Origin: Pseudisothecium myosuroides
Lineage: Eukaryota; Streptophyta; Bryopsida; Hypnales; Lembophyllaceae
Assembly (NCBI GenBank): GCA_951799445.1
Contig: OX637287.1
Location: 16,368,224 to 16,432,223 of the forward strand
Reading direction: 5' to 3'
DNA length: 64,000 nucleotides
Shown here: in pieces, positions 26,946-40,100 of the stretch
How positions within the stretch are numbered: the stretch's first letter is position 1
How the letters are laid out: every line of letters starts with the position of its first letter
Position numbers and translations under genes: made by a program
The notes under the pieces: generated by a model
What the model was told of the DNA's origin: nothing
Seen by the model: the letters and a program-made list of their open reading frames with translations, nothing else
The model's database searches: none

Positions 26946-28881
26946 GATTGGCAGAAATGAAGAGTTTGTTCACCTTGTGTCCCAGCCCACATCATTCTCT
27001 AAAGAAACTAATGAGTACTCCAAGGCTACAATCATACCTTGTTTAGGAGGAAAATTATATATATCCTATTGAATTATCAATATTGCTAGTGTTGTTAATA
27101 TTAGAAAGAATCTAGGCCTTGTAGAGGGATGTTTGAATTTCAGACAAGCTACAAATTCAAGGAAAATTTTAAAATATTTTTTTTGAAAAAAATAATTAAT
27201 TAATTAAATCACCAATTTGACATGGTAGAGTTAGTGATCAAGTAGGATCCTATTTCTTTTATAAATAATTCTAAATAATTTTTTGGTTGTAATTGCATTG
27301 CTACATTTAGTCAAACGGCCCACAATAAGCTTGAAACATTTTCTAATGCATTACCTAAGGGTGTGTGATTATGTTTTGTGATACATATCATTCAATGAAT
27401 ATTAGAGTATTGGTTGCCCTGGTAATGTCGGAGTCGGCGGCTGGAATAGTGACCAACACCATTCATGATATTTTTTTTTATTCTCACCAACTATTTTTCT
27501 TTGATTTCTAAATTGAACCATTTTTTCAAGTACCGAGTCTATTTTTTTCTCTATTTTTTAATCCTAAATAGATTTTTTAAAGATTTTTTCACCTGTTTTT
27601 TTTTCCAATATTTTCAAATTGCAACTAGGTTTTTCCCCCAATTCGACCGGCTAACAATGAACTAACCGGCGGTTCTCCTTGAACATCGATGACCAGTGTC
27701 ATAGTGACAACGAGGTCCAAGGTTCAAATCCTTGTGTGGCTTGTATCTCACCTTTCTTCAATGAAGGTGTTATCCACATGAGCTATATATATGTAAGTTA
27801 GTTTTTGTAAATAGCGTTTTGGTTATTAATTTAGCAGTGTTGATAATAATTGGTTACAGGGTTCAAAAAGCTTGTAGTGGCCTCTGTTTATGCAGATGGA
27901 GAGTCTGCTCTTCCTGCCGGACCAACTTAGCAGATATTTTGGCCCACAAATCAAAACAAAATTCTTCCTTTAACAAGAGGACCAGAACAAAACAGCCACA
28001 GACTCTGATAACCAGGAGCAACTAACTTCAGTTAGGAGAATTTCCAGAACGAGCACTACAGACCTTCCATTGTTGCAGAAAATCTTTGGTGATCGCAAGC
28101 ACAAAAGATTTAATTTTTGATGTGGTCTCCATGGGAGGCAACAATCCCTTCCAACAATCCAGAGTAGCGTCGGGTTTAGAACCCTCCCTGTAGTGCAGTA
28201 AACTGGCTTTCTCTGAATTGGCTACATTGCAGAGAATGGTGCTGATTAGTTACCCGTCGTCTTTACACTAATCCAAAGCAGTTTAAGTTAATCTTTGTTT
28301 TTCTGATGCCAACAACTGAAGCATGTTTCTACGCCCCACAGTTAGCAGGCTTTGCAGCTGGTGAGTCCTGTTGTGGTCACCCATTTGAACAGTGGAACAG
28401 TGTGGCGGCATAACTTATGTCCAGCAATCATTAATAAGATTGGCAGTTCAGTGCTCTGCCAGGATCCATGGAAGCTTAACTTACTCCATGCGCGTTTAAC
28501 AACTGAGCATGGACACAAACTGAACTGGGAATGAATGAAAGGACAAGTGGATCAAAGCCAGGCTAACAACTGAGCAAGTGAGCATGGACGCAAACAGGGA
28601 ATGAATGAGAGTACAAGTGGATCATAGCCAGGCACAGCAGCGAGCTGCAACACCTTTTCACTGGGGCTGCTGAACATTCTGTCTCCAGAGTCGAGGCTCT
28701 CAACAATGACAAGGACAAAATTAGAACTGTTCACAGGATTTAGAGGAAGGCAGAGCACCAGGGTTGCTAAGATAATAAGTTAAGTGGTGGCCTGATTACT
28801 ACTGTAATGAACTCTCAAGTCAGTCTCAAGAATCTCTCTGAGGAATGATGTCATAAGATCTAAACTATTATGTGCAGGAAC
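26946..28881. other. Intergenic DNA, T-rich block and low-copy stretch
   Basis: 27460-27660 is a T-rich block whose end carries CCGGCTAAC and CCGGCGGTTCTCC. From 27790 to 28880 composition is more even, with short frames on both strands (for example 27819-28025 + and 28552-28758 -). None shows a recognisable domain or a convincing exon structure. The sequence agcatggac(a/g)caaactg/caggg(a)atgaatg occurs twice at about 28507-28540 and 28580-28610, a small direct duplication. Confidence 0.35.
27695..27755 (+). other. tRNA-like / SINE-like promoter remnant
   Basis: A T-arm-like hairpin CAAGG-TTCAAAT-CCTTG at about 27720-27736 includes GGTTCAAATCC, close to the pol III B-box consensus. About 30 bp upstream is tgaccagtgtcatagtga, loosely like an A box. 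The acceptor and anticodon arms do not fold well, so a functional tRNA is unlikely. A tRNA-derived SINE relic is possible. Confidence 0.3.
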
Positions 28882-28885
28882 TTAA

Positions 28886-29454
28886 CCCTGGAGCGCTCCG
28901 ACATCCATTTTCTGGACGATGAACAGATTCAGATCCTTGTTTCTGTCTCATTCCTGCTTGGATGAAAGTCATCCTAATTTTTGGTGATACTTTATCAAGT
29001 TGTTGTCCTATCCATCGGTTGGATTTGGTGTTACTAGAATATATACATTTCTAAAATTACAAATGTGGAAGTATGCCAAGTGGTCAATTTGCATTGACTT
29101 TAGTTCAAAACTAGATGTGCAAAAATGAGGTCAAAGATGTAAAGGTCACAAAAATTTCAAAACATCACCATATGAAGAGAACCTTATTTCAAATCCATTC
29201 CAACAAGTTTCACTCAAAAAATGATAATATTTTACTTGTAATTGAATTTAGAAGGATTTCTGAAATTTTCTTTTCGAAATTTATAGAAAAAGATTGGTGA
29301 TAGCATTAGTAGATCTAACCGTACGGATAGAATTTAAAAATCAAAATCTACAGCTTTCATTTGTATACCAATTCCAAAATATTCTTCCAAATTGTAGTTT
29401 ATAATGGTTTTTCTCAAATCGTCAATTTTGGAGATGAATCCAGACGTTTAGGGG
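28886..29454. mobile_element. TTAA-family element C1 (569 bp)
   Basis: TTAA at 28882-28885 and 29455-29458. The ends are CCCTGGAGCG and, as complement of the right end, CCCCTAAACG, imperfect inverted repeats. The AT-rich interior carries a plus-strand frame that I regard as fortuitous. The element sits in a stretch of more even composition, so its borders stand out. Confidence 0.6.
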
Positions 29455-29833
29455 TTAATGGCACAGAACTGCAGGCAAAATGCAGTTCAGTGCACATGCC
29501 TGCTTGGACATTGTGGGACATTGGCAAGTTCAGTTGGCAAACCTCGCTTGGAGGAATGGATACCATTTCCCCCAGTATGGCGCATAGAAACCACATTCTC
29601 TCTTTTTACAATGGTTGTAGTGAGGATAGACAATAGCTTCTCCACCAAGAGTTTTTGAACACTTGGTGCAAAAATGAAGTCTTCTGTTTTGGCACTCTTC
29701 ACAAGCCCGAGTGGCATCTTTCCCTCAACCTACCACCCAGGCTGAGAACTTTGTGTGAGCCGAATCGATTGTTTCCTTCTCTTTTGGTTTTTTAATGGTC
29801 ACCGTTCTTTTCCAAAGTTTAGTTTGCAACCTG

Positions 29834-30166
29834 TAAGGTAGGAGGTTCTAAAAAGCGCTCAGGCTCTAAAATTGCCCACCTTCACAAATGTACACTTTTG
29901 TACATGTTGATTTTTTATAGCCTTCAGCAATGCACAAATTGTGTAAATTTTAGGAGGTAGACAATTTTAGAGCCCTACTATCCCATTTCAACTTCAAAAT
30001 TTCATGACTAATTCCACAAAGCTCCAATAAGTATGAAACAACTTGGGGGTTAGATGCCAATTCCATTTGTCTTTCAAGGAAAATTTACTGAAAAATATTT
30101 CAAGTTTCACCTCCCCAAAATTTAGTTTCACTTTTTTAATGAGATATTTATGGACCTCCTACCTTA
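29834..30166. mobile_element. MITE, family E copy 2
   Basis: The left end is TAAGGTAGGAGGTTC and the complement of the right end is TAAGGTAGGAGGTCC, so the inverted repeat is almost perfect over 15 bp; TA lies at each edge. The interior is AT-rich with 'attgcccacc' and its complement-like partner near 29870-29960. Non-coding. Confidence 0.7.
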
Positions 30167-30392
30167 GATTTATTTTATTTTTTCCCATTTCTTTTGTATC
30201 GGTTTTCCTCTCATGGGATGACTTCAAGAATTGAGTTGAAGCTACCACTCGATGACCACTTTAAGAGAATGTTGTGTAGTATTTTTTTTTAATATTTTAT
30301 TTGATGCAATATAATTTCTGGTGGTTTACAACAAAACTTCAATATATTATCTTGTTAATAATTTAGGTGAATTATTCAAGATTTTGCTTTAA

Positions 30393-30852
30393 TCTCTGAA
30401 GTCTTAAAGTTTCTCAGGGAAGAAATGGGAATTTGGATAGGCTTGTGTAAATTCAATTTTTGATATGATTTTTTGAAACTTTTCTCAAGATAGAAAATAG
30501 ATGAACTTCCTTGGAATATAAATTTTATTTCAATATGTGCTTGAGAGCATTATTGGTTTGGAATTACACCCAATCCATTATGCATCATCTGGCAAAAATG
30601 GTCCCGATCTTTGGGCCACACAAACGTTTTGACTAGAAGCTATTGGCATCTTTTGCATGAAGATTCCCTGTAAAGTTGCCATTACCACATACGGAAGGCC
30701 AAGATGAATCCTATGAGTCTTTCTTTGAAGATGGACCAGAAGATGAATTACTTCAAGGAGATGTGGCTTTCTAGTTCTCTTTTGCCTCAATGCAATAGAA
30801 ATGGCAGTTTTGAGTGGGTATTAACCCCCAAAAGATCTTGGGACTTTAGGGG
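30393..30852 (+). mobile_element. TTAA-family element B6, internally deleted
   Basis: The right end is GGGACTTTAGGGG with TTAA at 30853-30856, preceded by the family block gcaatagaaatggcagttttgag. The left end has decayed to gtttctcaggg near 30412. At about 460 bp it is half the usual family length, and the middle (30560-30780) does not match the family, so it is a rearranged copy. Confidence 0.5.
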
Positions 30853-30922
30853 TTAAATAAGACTATAAAAATTATCAAAATATGGCATACTAGCAAGTGT
30901 ACTAATGTTATCTTTTTATCAT

Positions 30923-31228
30923 GAAATGTCACCCTTCATTTGATCCCTTTTCAATCCTAATTCTTGATTGTATTTGAACTTTGATTCAACTTGTTTTTTG
31001 GGGGAATGACAACAAGGCATGATAGTATACACTCTAATCATATAGAGTTGTCTTTTCCCTGTATTGAGCTTTTGGTCCCATTCATGCAACTCCAAGCCAT
31101 CATGATTGCAATTAAAAATTCATGCTATCATGTCTTGTTGTCATTCCAAAATAGCAAATCAAATCAAAATTCAAATACAATCTAGAATAAGAATTGAAAG
31201 AAGCGGGTCAAATGAAGGGTGTCATTTT
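30923..31228. repeat. Foldback with arms of about 105 bp
   Basis: The left arm 30923-31027 (aaatgtcacccttcatttga ... ggcatgatag) and right arm 31121-31228 (catgctatcatgtcttg ... tcaaatgaagggtgtcatttt) are inverted copies with scattered mismatches, enclosing a loop of about 93 bp. A transcript would fold into a long hairpin. I could not define a target duplication. It is probably a foldback MITE. Confidence 0.75.
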
Positions 31229-32436
31229 CTAATTATTCCCCGAAAGGACCAAGGGTCGATGCAAAAATCCGTGTTGAAAAAGCCACGTGGTGGCCTTGTA
31301 GCCCTTAAGGATTGAAGAATAACTTTATTGAGACTAGAAAAGAATGGTTGTTTTTGAAAGTAAATTAGACCATATTTCAATCCTCCAATTCCAAAACACC
31401 ACTACCAAGAAAGGGGTTATTTTCAACACTTCTTTTTAATATTTTTTTTAACACTAAATTGTAAAAGAATGTAAAATCTCATTCACGGACTTCAATGCTA
31501 GAAAATTAGTCAAAAACAAAATCAAACTTGGTAATTTAAAATGAATGTCAAGAAAAATATTAAAAAGAGTTTTGAAAAAAAAATTGAATTGATTGTCAAA
31601 AAAAGTTTTAAGAAAATGACAAGGAAGTTGTAATTAATAAACAAAAAGAGTGTTTGAAAATTGTTACAAAAAGTGTCATAAACAAGAAAGAAAGAACTAT
31701 TTTGGGGAGGAATTGCCAACAAAGCATGAAATTCTTGCCTAAATTGCCCAGTGTACTAGTACCCACCCTCAAGTTATAGAGTTTGAAAACCTTATGTCAT
31801 AGTCGACAATACGAAATTTTAACATTTGACTATATGTGTGAAATTTATGCTTTTTTTGTAACTTTAATATGAAATGAAAGGAACAAGTAAAGCATTTTTG
31901 GCATTGATCATTCCCTTACAGAACTGTTACATCCTTCAAAACATAATTGAAAAAATTTCCTAGAAAGGCAAGAGAAAGTTAAATTAAACCCAAATTCTTT
32001 TGTAATTTGTGAACATTTGTGAAATTAGTTGTAAAGTTTCAAAGTCAAGAATATTTTTTTTGACATTTTCTTGACAACACTCTTTTTGAAAATTTTCATA
32101 ATCTTTTGGGAAGTGACATTTCAAACACTAAAATGTTATAAAAATAAATTGACTGTGATTTGTCCATGTTTTAGTATAAAAAATATGTTAAAACAAATTT
32201 TGAAAAAAAATGTTGGAAAAAGTCTTGAAACAAAACCTTTTATTTGATAGTGCATCTCTAGTGTCCAATAGTTCATTCCACCCAATCAAGATTCTGCCCT
32301 CAAATCTCTTTAATACTGACTTTTATAATGTCACATCTTATGTTCTTTCACCAATTCCTAGAAAATGGATGTATCTAATTCAAAACTCAATTTCTTATTA
32401 AATGAAAAATAATTACAAATGAATGTAATGATTTAA

Positions 32437-33275
32437 TCTTAAAGGACCATTGTCCCTTTGGAAGAGAAATTGGATTTTGGGCAGGTACTTGCGGTCTCAA
32501 TTTTTGTCATGTTTTGTGGAATGTGTTTTTTTCACTTGGTGCCTGGGATCAAAAGTTATGCCCAAATAAGCTCAAAATAGGGGAAACCATGCAAGGACGG
32601 GCAACAAAAAAAATTCAAAAAATTACAATAATTTTTTTTTCTCATAGATTATATTTTTGTCTATATAGAAAGCTTTGATTCATTTCATTTGGATAAGTAA
32701 TGTGAAAGTTATGGACAATCTTGTTTTTTGGGCAATCTAAGCATCTTATTGAAAAAATAACAGTCTTGTAGGATTCATTTTTGAATTCAAATTTTACAAT
32801 TTAAAAAAAACAACTCCACATGGTTTAGTTTGCTTTCTAAGAAAATCTCATTGTTGGGATTAGTGTGTTTTAATTCCAGCTTAGAGAGATTAATAATTTA
32901 GATTTTCCTTCTATCTTATACCTACTTCTACTTAACAATTTTTTTAAGAATGAAAATTAAGTTATTCCCCACCATATAGATTTAAAGCTCAAAACTTTGT
33001 AGTGCAAAAAATTTAAGTTAAAAAGGTTCAACGTTCAATAATCTGGTCCTGCAATTTGCAAAAAAACTTGTTTTCTTCCTTTAAACACAGATATCTTGCA
33101 ATCTATGCTATCAAAATTTCTGAAATTTTTTCCACACATTTTCATACTAGTTAGGTGTAGGATCCAATGGTTGGAAGTGCAAAAAAAACCATTTTCAATT
33201 TTTTTACTCTTTGCAATAGAAATGGCAGTTTTGAGTGTTTCAGTTGGCAAAATAAAGGTTGTGGTCTTTTAGAGG
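32437..33275 (+). mobile_element. TTAA-family element B3, diverged
   Basis: TTAA at 32433-32436 and 33276-33279, with decayed ends (TCTTAAAGGACC at the left, GTCTTTTAGAGG at the right). The interior follows family B: 'tgtccctttgg', 'gcctgggatcaaaagttatg', 'ctttgattcatttcatttgga', 'gcaatagaaatggcagttttgagtg'. No coding potential. Confidence 0.65.
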
Positions 33276-33279
33276 TTAA

Positions 33280-34996
33280 AGAGTGCAAAATGAGTAAAAG
33301 GGTTCTAGATTGCATTTTTAATTGTTGCAATATCAAATATTTTCTTAACCCGAAAGTGCCAACATTGGTCAATTCTAAAATTGTAATAGTTGAAATCAAT
33401 AATTTTAAAAAGGTTTACCGAAGGTAGAAAGTTTGCCAATAGGAAAAAAATCCATGTCTTATGTTCTTGAAAAATCAGATTTTGTTTTGAAATTGACTAT
33501 AATTGGCTATAATCTTCAATTGTCTTTTTATTTTTAATTTAGTTTGAATGAAGGTGTTCATGTTCCTTTACCTTCACCAATATATTGTTCAAATAGTAAA
33601 CACCCCATTTTATCACATGCATTGGAATGCCTAGGCTATGACATTAAAGAAACTTGTATAAGTCCCTAGGACAAGATTGAATGCAAATTATAACTTTTGT
33701 GCACCTTCTATAAAAAAAATGATCAATCTACTACAACTGTTAATGAAGAGCTTTTCAAATAGTGTTACCAAGTTAAATAATTATTGAGATGGAACTTTTT
33801 ATTGAAAGATGTTTACTCTTCATAAAATATCAAAGATAAATAAAATTCCTTCGCATTCATATTTATGGAGGGTTGCTTCCAACTAGAAATTCTACAGTAG
33901 TTTGTAAATTACATCTTAAAAAATTTCCAAATTGAGTGCTAAACTATAACGTAATGGTAAGTTATCAAATACATCACTCTTTAAACTGTAAAAACAAAAT
34001 ACACAAATTATCCCCCTTAAAAGATCACTAATAAAATTTAGAAGTACAAGGATTGTGAGCTTAGAAAGGCACCATAACCTCTTGCTAAGTTCTCCAATTA
34101 TGAGGTGGCAACAAGGAACTTTAGAGTTTCAAATACCCTCTAAAATTTCAAGGTCATTTTAATAAAAAATAAATTCAAGAATAGTCATTTTTAGTGCAAT
34201 TGACATATACATTTTAGAATGTTGATTGAAAAAAGTCTAAAGGCCCTTCCCCCTTGGCGCTATGTATCAATGAATCTTATCTATGGAAGGCGGTAACATG
34301 TAGTTTCATGCAAGGAGTTCACAGAGTGTATGATATGACATAGAACCCAAAGTAGAAGGACTTTAGTACTAGCGCTAGGAAGACGCTAGTGGTATTGGTA
34401 CATAACAACTTTTATTTTTGAAGATACTAGAGATACTGTATAGGGACAAAGGGCAATTGGAGAGATTATGAACTACTTTCAATATGCCAATATGCAGAGT
34501 TCCATTGGCACATCAACCAATATAAAAACATTGGAGTTGTAAGATAAGGAAATTTCATTAATTTAGAACTCCTTATGTGAAACTATCTTACATTAGTTAT
34601 TATTCTAAAATAACTTCTCTTGAACTCCACTTTTGACAATGTAAAGCGAAACAAGAGTTTTTAAAGTGGTCGGTGTTATCTTATAACACCTTCCATTATA
34701 AAACACTAAATGTGCAAAGGTCAAAACTATAGGACCTTATTTTTGAGTCATATATATATGAGTTTGAAAATTTTCACCTCAAGAAATAACGTCAATTAAA
34801 AACTATAGAGTTCAAGTGAAAAAAATTGTTATTTTGATGTCTTACTAAACTATATTATTTATAGACTTTGAAATGCAATATGACTTAATGCCTATGAGGG
34901 CAATTAAAGGTTAAATTAAACATTGAATATAAAAACTCTTGACATTGAATAATGAATGATAGACAAATTTGCTTGATTTTTGGTAAAAATGCTCAT
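33280..34996. other. AT-rich intergenic DNA
   Basis: No gene recognised. A lone left end of the TTAA type, ttaacccgaaagtgcc, begins at 33345, but no convincing right partner follows. Small frames on both strands are repeat-derived or fortuitous. Confidence 0.35.
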
Positions 34997-35249
34997 TAGA
35001 AAAAATTTCAGCCTCGGAAGGGCCGCGAGTTCTGGACCCCCCGAGTGCATTTAGGGAGGAATTCAGTTGTTGCTGACGTGGCACTATTTGTGCCACGTCA
35101 GCAACACGTTAGATTTTCACTATTTTTCACTATTTTTCACTATTAAAAAAAAATTAAAATTAATTTTTTTTTTTTTTTTTAAATTTTGCACCTCGGGGGG
35201 CCGAAAAATGAATCCTTAACAGCCCTCCCGAGGGCTCAGATTTTTCCTA
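34997..35249. mobile_element. MITE, family D copy 3, with strong internal hairpin
   Basis: Inverted ends TAGAAAAAATTTCAGCC and, as complement, TAGGAAAAATCTGAGCCC, with TA at both edges. Inside lies a near-perfect hairpin, gttgctgacgtggcac / gtgccacgtcagcaac, at about 35067-35106, then three copies of 'tttttcacta' and poly-A/T. Also present are accccccgag and its inverted partner ctcggggggcc. Confidence 0.75.
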
Positions 35250-37110
35250 ATGATATGCATTCCAAGAGCTCAAAAAAATATTCAACAAGCTACCACTTGA
35301 ATGATATACAATTCTCAGTTCTAGCTCAATTGGAAATTCATTTAATTGGTCATTTTTGTTAACTTAATGGAACATTTGGGAACTATTTTGAATATTCTAA
35401 GGTCTATGAAGGGCCTTTAGAATGGGGTCTTGAATGTTATGGTAGCTATCATCCTGTATCCTATGAAAGGTCTAATTTTGAAAATTTTAACTCATAAGCA
35501 AGCTTCAAATGTTATTTTTATCTTCATTCTCTATAATGCAAAAAGTTGTATATTTTCCATCTTACAAATGAGAATGGAATGAATCAATGCTTTTTGTGTA
35601 GATATGAATCTATTCTACAAGAACCTCAATTTGATTTGATTTTAAAAAATAATTCTTTTCTAACCAACTTTGAATTCCAAACAAGAATCCGTATCACATT
35701 TGATTCAATAGTTAAAATATCATAAAATTTAGGCACTTAATAGAGTTATCCTAAGAGTCATCCCTTGTTTTCAAACTATTTTTTAATTCATGTTCTAAGA
35801 GTGTATTTGAAATTTTATTGAAACATTAGTACCCAATACAGTAACAGTAATCAATCAATGTTGCATTCTCTTCAAAGGCAGAAAGTTTTGATAGATTTTT
35901 GAATAAACATACTTTGAGGACATGAGGTGAAAACACAAGGTGGAAAAGGAAGGGAAGACTTCTAGGACAATTCTTTAAGATGTGCAATTTATACACCTCC
36001 CAAGAAACTCTGCAACAAAACATCTGAATTCTAAAATCATACATATCTGCCCCAAACAGAAACAACCAGAATATGGTTAATTCAAAGTTTAGGGGATAAA
36101 TTAAACAAGGTGAGTTGTAGTCTGTAAGAGTGTGATTTTGCCTCAATTAAAAATTGGGGTTAGTGTGACCCTGACCTTCAGAATCGGAGTACATATCCGA
36201 TTCTGAAGTACAGATCCATATGATATGAACAGCTGCAAAAGGCGGTAGTTGTACAGGTGATATCATCACAATGCTCTAAAGGATTCCCACATAAAAACCT
36301 TTTACCTCTCACAGGCAGAGCACAAGTCAGCCCGCTTTCCCACAAACCAATCCTCACTATCACCCGAAGTGGAGCCACAAGAGAAAAGAGATAGTAAGAA
36401 ATTAAGAACGTAAGAACCTCAGCACGACACCTAAATAAAGGTCAGATAAATGTAGAAATTTTGCTGCAACCATGGTGCCTGTTGCTCCCAAATCCACGAC
36501 AGATGTAAGGTCGGCAACCGATACTGCTCAAGCCTCAAGCGATATACAAACCTCATGCAACTCCTTATTTGCAGCTGCAACACAGGCCGCCACCCAAGAC
36601 CAACACATCCTCTTCCTCTGCCTGCTCACTTCCAACCTTACCCATCACATCACAACTCCAACTTCCACTAACCAATACAAGGCTTCTCTTACAGCAAACG
36701 ACTGCAACAATGAGCACATAAAGTCCACTCAAATTTGTTCCACAACAGCTGGAGAGGGACTCAGCATAAGTGGACTACGAAGTATGATACCTCATCCTCC
36801 AGTGGGTCAAGTCAGATTAAACAGAGATATTTCGTAGAAAAGCTTGCACCATATGGTAAAGAAAAGCATTTCCAAAAGGCTCTAGTGGAGAATTACACCT
36901 GTATAATCCATTTATAGAGTTCAATGGCAAGATTGCAGTCCCTGGCTTGCATACATTTCAACCACTAAAAGTATCTATGGGTCCTGTAAAAGTAGTGTAC
37001 CGTATCCTGATTCCTGATAAGTTGAATAGATCGCTGAAAAGTGATGGCATTTTTCTGAACTGACTCCACACTAAGCCCGTTTGAAGAGCCCAGGTATTAA
37101 ATCTTGGTAG
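35250..37110. other. Intergenic DNA and 3' flank of ALG10
   Basis: 35250-36150 is AT-rich without a recognisable gene. 36150-37110 has more even composition, as expected near a gene. A plus-strand frame from the ATG at 36472 to 36837 (121 aa, rich in Thr, Ser, Ala and Gln, with no motif I recognise) lies here. It runs opposite to ALG10 and could be chance. A short inverted repeat, gaatcggagtac..atatccgattc, occurs at 36181-36205. The ALG10 3' untranslated region is expected just left of 37111. Confidence 0.35.
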
Positions 37111-40100
37111 TCACCATATGAACCTTTGAACACCTGGTTCATGTGTCCACTGAAATGGACGATACAAGAACAGATACAAGGTCGTTACATTGGTCACCAC
37201 ATAAATCATGGCTACAATGAGACTCTTTATATCTTCGTGCTCATGCCCCATACCACAGTGTAGAGCAATGAGGTACACAGGAATTGTGAAGTAGCGAAAC
37301 TCAATGAGTGGAGCTGGCACAACCACCCCGCCGCTACCCACAAACAGCACCAGAATCCAAAGCTTTCGTTCATTCTTTCCTGAAAACAAGTCAGATGTGC
37401 CACCCAAAATAAATACCAAGTGATTAAGAGCAAGGAAGTCACCTTGCGCATCCAATTAGAAGTAGAGAAAGGTATCAAAGTAGCAGACTACAAGATGGTC
37501 ATGAACAATAAAGAAATTTCCCAGTTCCCTGTAAACAAGATCTTCCAATACAACAAAAGGCGTTAGGGTGACATGTCACCTAAATAGTTGAATATCGACC
37601 ACCATGAGTAGATATACAATGGAATCAAGCAGTACTTGGCGCTCCAGTGTGCACGAATCACGTTCTTCCACAGGTAGAAAGTGTAATGTCGATTGTCTGC
37701 CAGTAAGTATGGATGCGCAAAACTGCGTTCACACAAGAGACATATAAGACAACAGCATGCCAGACTTCCACCAGTCAAGACGTACCTTCTCCCAAGCATT
37801 ACATTTATTCAACATTTTAAAATAAATAAAATGGACACGGGTTGCACGCTTAACCTGTTTACAGTCCTTAGATTGCCAAGAAACATCGCTCAGTTCCTAG
37901 TGCAAATCGAAGAGATTAATTTGAAGCAGTATGAAGTCAACGGACCTGAAGTAATGAACAGAGAGAAATGCTACAGCACAGCTCCCAAGAACAACGACCC
38001 AAGCATATGGTTTCTGAAGTTGACGAGCGGCATGAGAAATGCGAAGAGGGGTGAAGTGGACAGGGGCCATAGCTGCTGCTGCTACTAGTCCTAAATAACA
38101 CATCTGCGAAAAGTGAGTTGACACCTTGTGCGCATCCTTCGCTCCTGCAACGAGGAAGTATGTCAAGTACATCGGTGCAGAGAAGTGACAGAAAGTACTA
38201 GAGTTTCCTTGCGTGTTCCCAAAGTTCGTACAAAATTATGCTGTGAGAAGAAATTGTGCCGCTTACCAACAACAATGCTTCCGTTGTAGAAAACAAAAGC
38301 GATGAACGCCAAAATCACCGCCAGTAGTGGACTAAAACTTTGAAGCAATGACATCCTTTCAACCCATGCCACTTTTGCAAGAGTGTGCACTTCCCAAATG
38401 AGACCTGTTAATCACGAATCATAAAATCGTCAGACAAAGCCACGTGCCTGATGTAACTGAAATTAGGCATTTCAACTGGATTTCAGTATGCAGAGGTTTC
38501 AAGCAGAGATAGCATTCTTAAAAGAATTTCCATTAAACTGAAATCCGTTGGTGTTTTAAGCTTCAAACAGGAATTTATCACTGCCTATAAATTCTACCTT
38601 GACCTCTGGAGCTGTAGGAATCTTTTTCTTCTACAGTAGTATCTGCCCTGATGTAGTCGACTGCTGAATTATCAGGTGCGCGCCTTCTACGAAGGCTTAG
38701 CGGACCCTCTGCATCCATAGGAAGGGTCCGATGGGTCCCGTCACTGGATGCAGTGCGCTGCAAATCTTTCATTCGAACTTCAATGTTCGAATCAGCCGGA
38801 GGTTTAAGAAGCTCCAGAACTCCGACACAAGTAACAAAAATCGCCCAAACAACATTCGTTTGCCGGAACATGATGGCAATAGCAGCAAACTGCAGTAACG
38901 GCAAGTCCATCCTGTCAATATCTAGAAAACGGAAAAAAGAACCATAGAAAAGAACCAAAGGACGAGCTTTCTCGATGAAGGATGGCTAGATATACCATCT
39001 TATTAAGTAGGACTTCAATTAGAGAGAACTCAATGCAACTTCCAGACGTAGGTGACGATTAATAAACCATTGTCTCCGAAGTGACTTTGATAGTAATATT
39101 AGTCATGAAATAGTAAACAAAAATCCATTAGACTGACCTCAACGCACCAGCGAACTAATCCAGTACGCTCGTTTGAGTCCCGCCAAATACATGGCCATAA
39201 CTGCAGTAGTCGACCCCACGTCTGTACATCAAGAGAATATCCACACCCTTTTAGCAAATTGAGAATAGAGGCTTTGAAAACCCAGCAGATGAAGACACCT
39301 GATCCTGAATTCAGGGTGCTCTTCAAAGACATTCATAATTCACAAATCCAATGGAGCAGGGCAAATTTAACAAGTTTATAGGGTTGTGATGAGGCCGGAC
39401 TAGCTGATAGGCTGTGCAAACTTAGGATTTTATCAGAAATTTTCGAGAAAGGGTCCTCTAGATGTTGATCTCATTACCCTTTGGGTTTCATAAAAACACA
39501 GGGGTCCTCGATATAATTTAGATAGGACTTATCACATCAGTACAGATAAAACACCACAAGTCCGAATAATATACCATTAAATTTTTCTAGAGAAAGATTA
39601 ATAACGGACCTGTATAGTACAGAAACGCGAAGAACCAATGGAGAGGGTAAAGTGACAGCAAAAATGCTTTCGACAGCGCTGTCCTAGCACTCTTTTCGGG
39701 CTCCAAATGCCGCAGTATATGGAAGAACAGTAAGGAGCACACAAGAAGAAGCACCACATTGACTGATCTCAAAACAGCCGGGTTGCATATTTCGGGGATC
39801 GAGGAAGCGACACCCAATAATTTTGCTGTAGGCAGAAGAATCCCTGCGTAACCAAGAGACAGAAGATATCTGGAACACAAAAACGTTCAGCTTAGAAATG
39901 CGTACAAGATTTTCCTCCAAGTCTACAAATTGAAGATCCATATCAACAGCATGAATTTTCAGAGCTCATCGCACTCGATGCTGGATATTCGATGCCCAAA
40001 CTTACAAGCCAGGAAAGGTAGTGATCATAGGGTCCCATTTCTCCAAGTGGCCTGCACAATACTCCTGCGCTTGAGGTATGTGAAAAATCTCGTCCTGCCA

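Noticed and set aside
27695..27755. Functional tRNA gene
   Set aside because: Only the T arm folds; the acceptor and anticodon arms do not pair.
36472..36837. 121-aa plus-strand frame with ATG
   Set aside because: No recognisable motif, low-complexity Thr/Ser/Ala composition, and position antisense to the ALG10 3' flank; not enough to call a gene.
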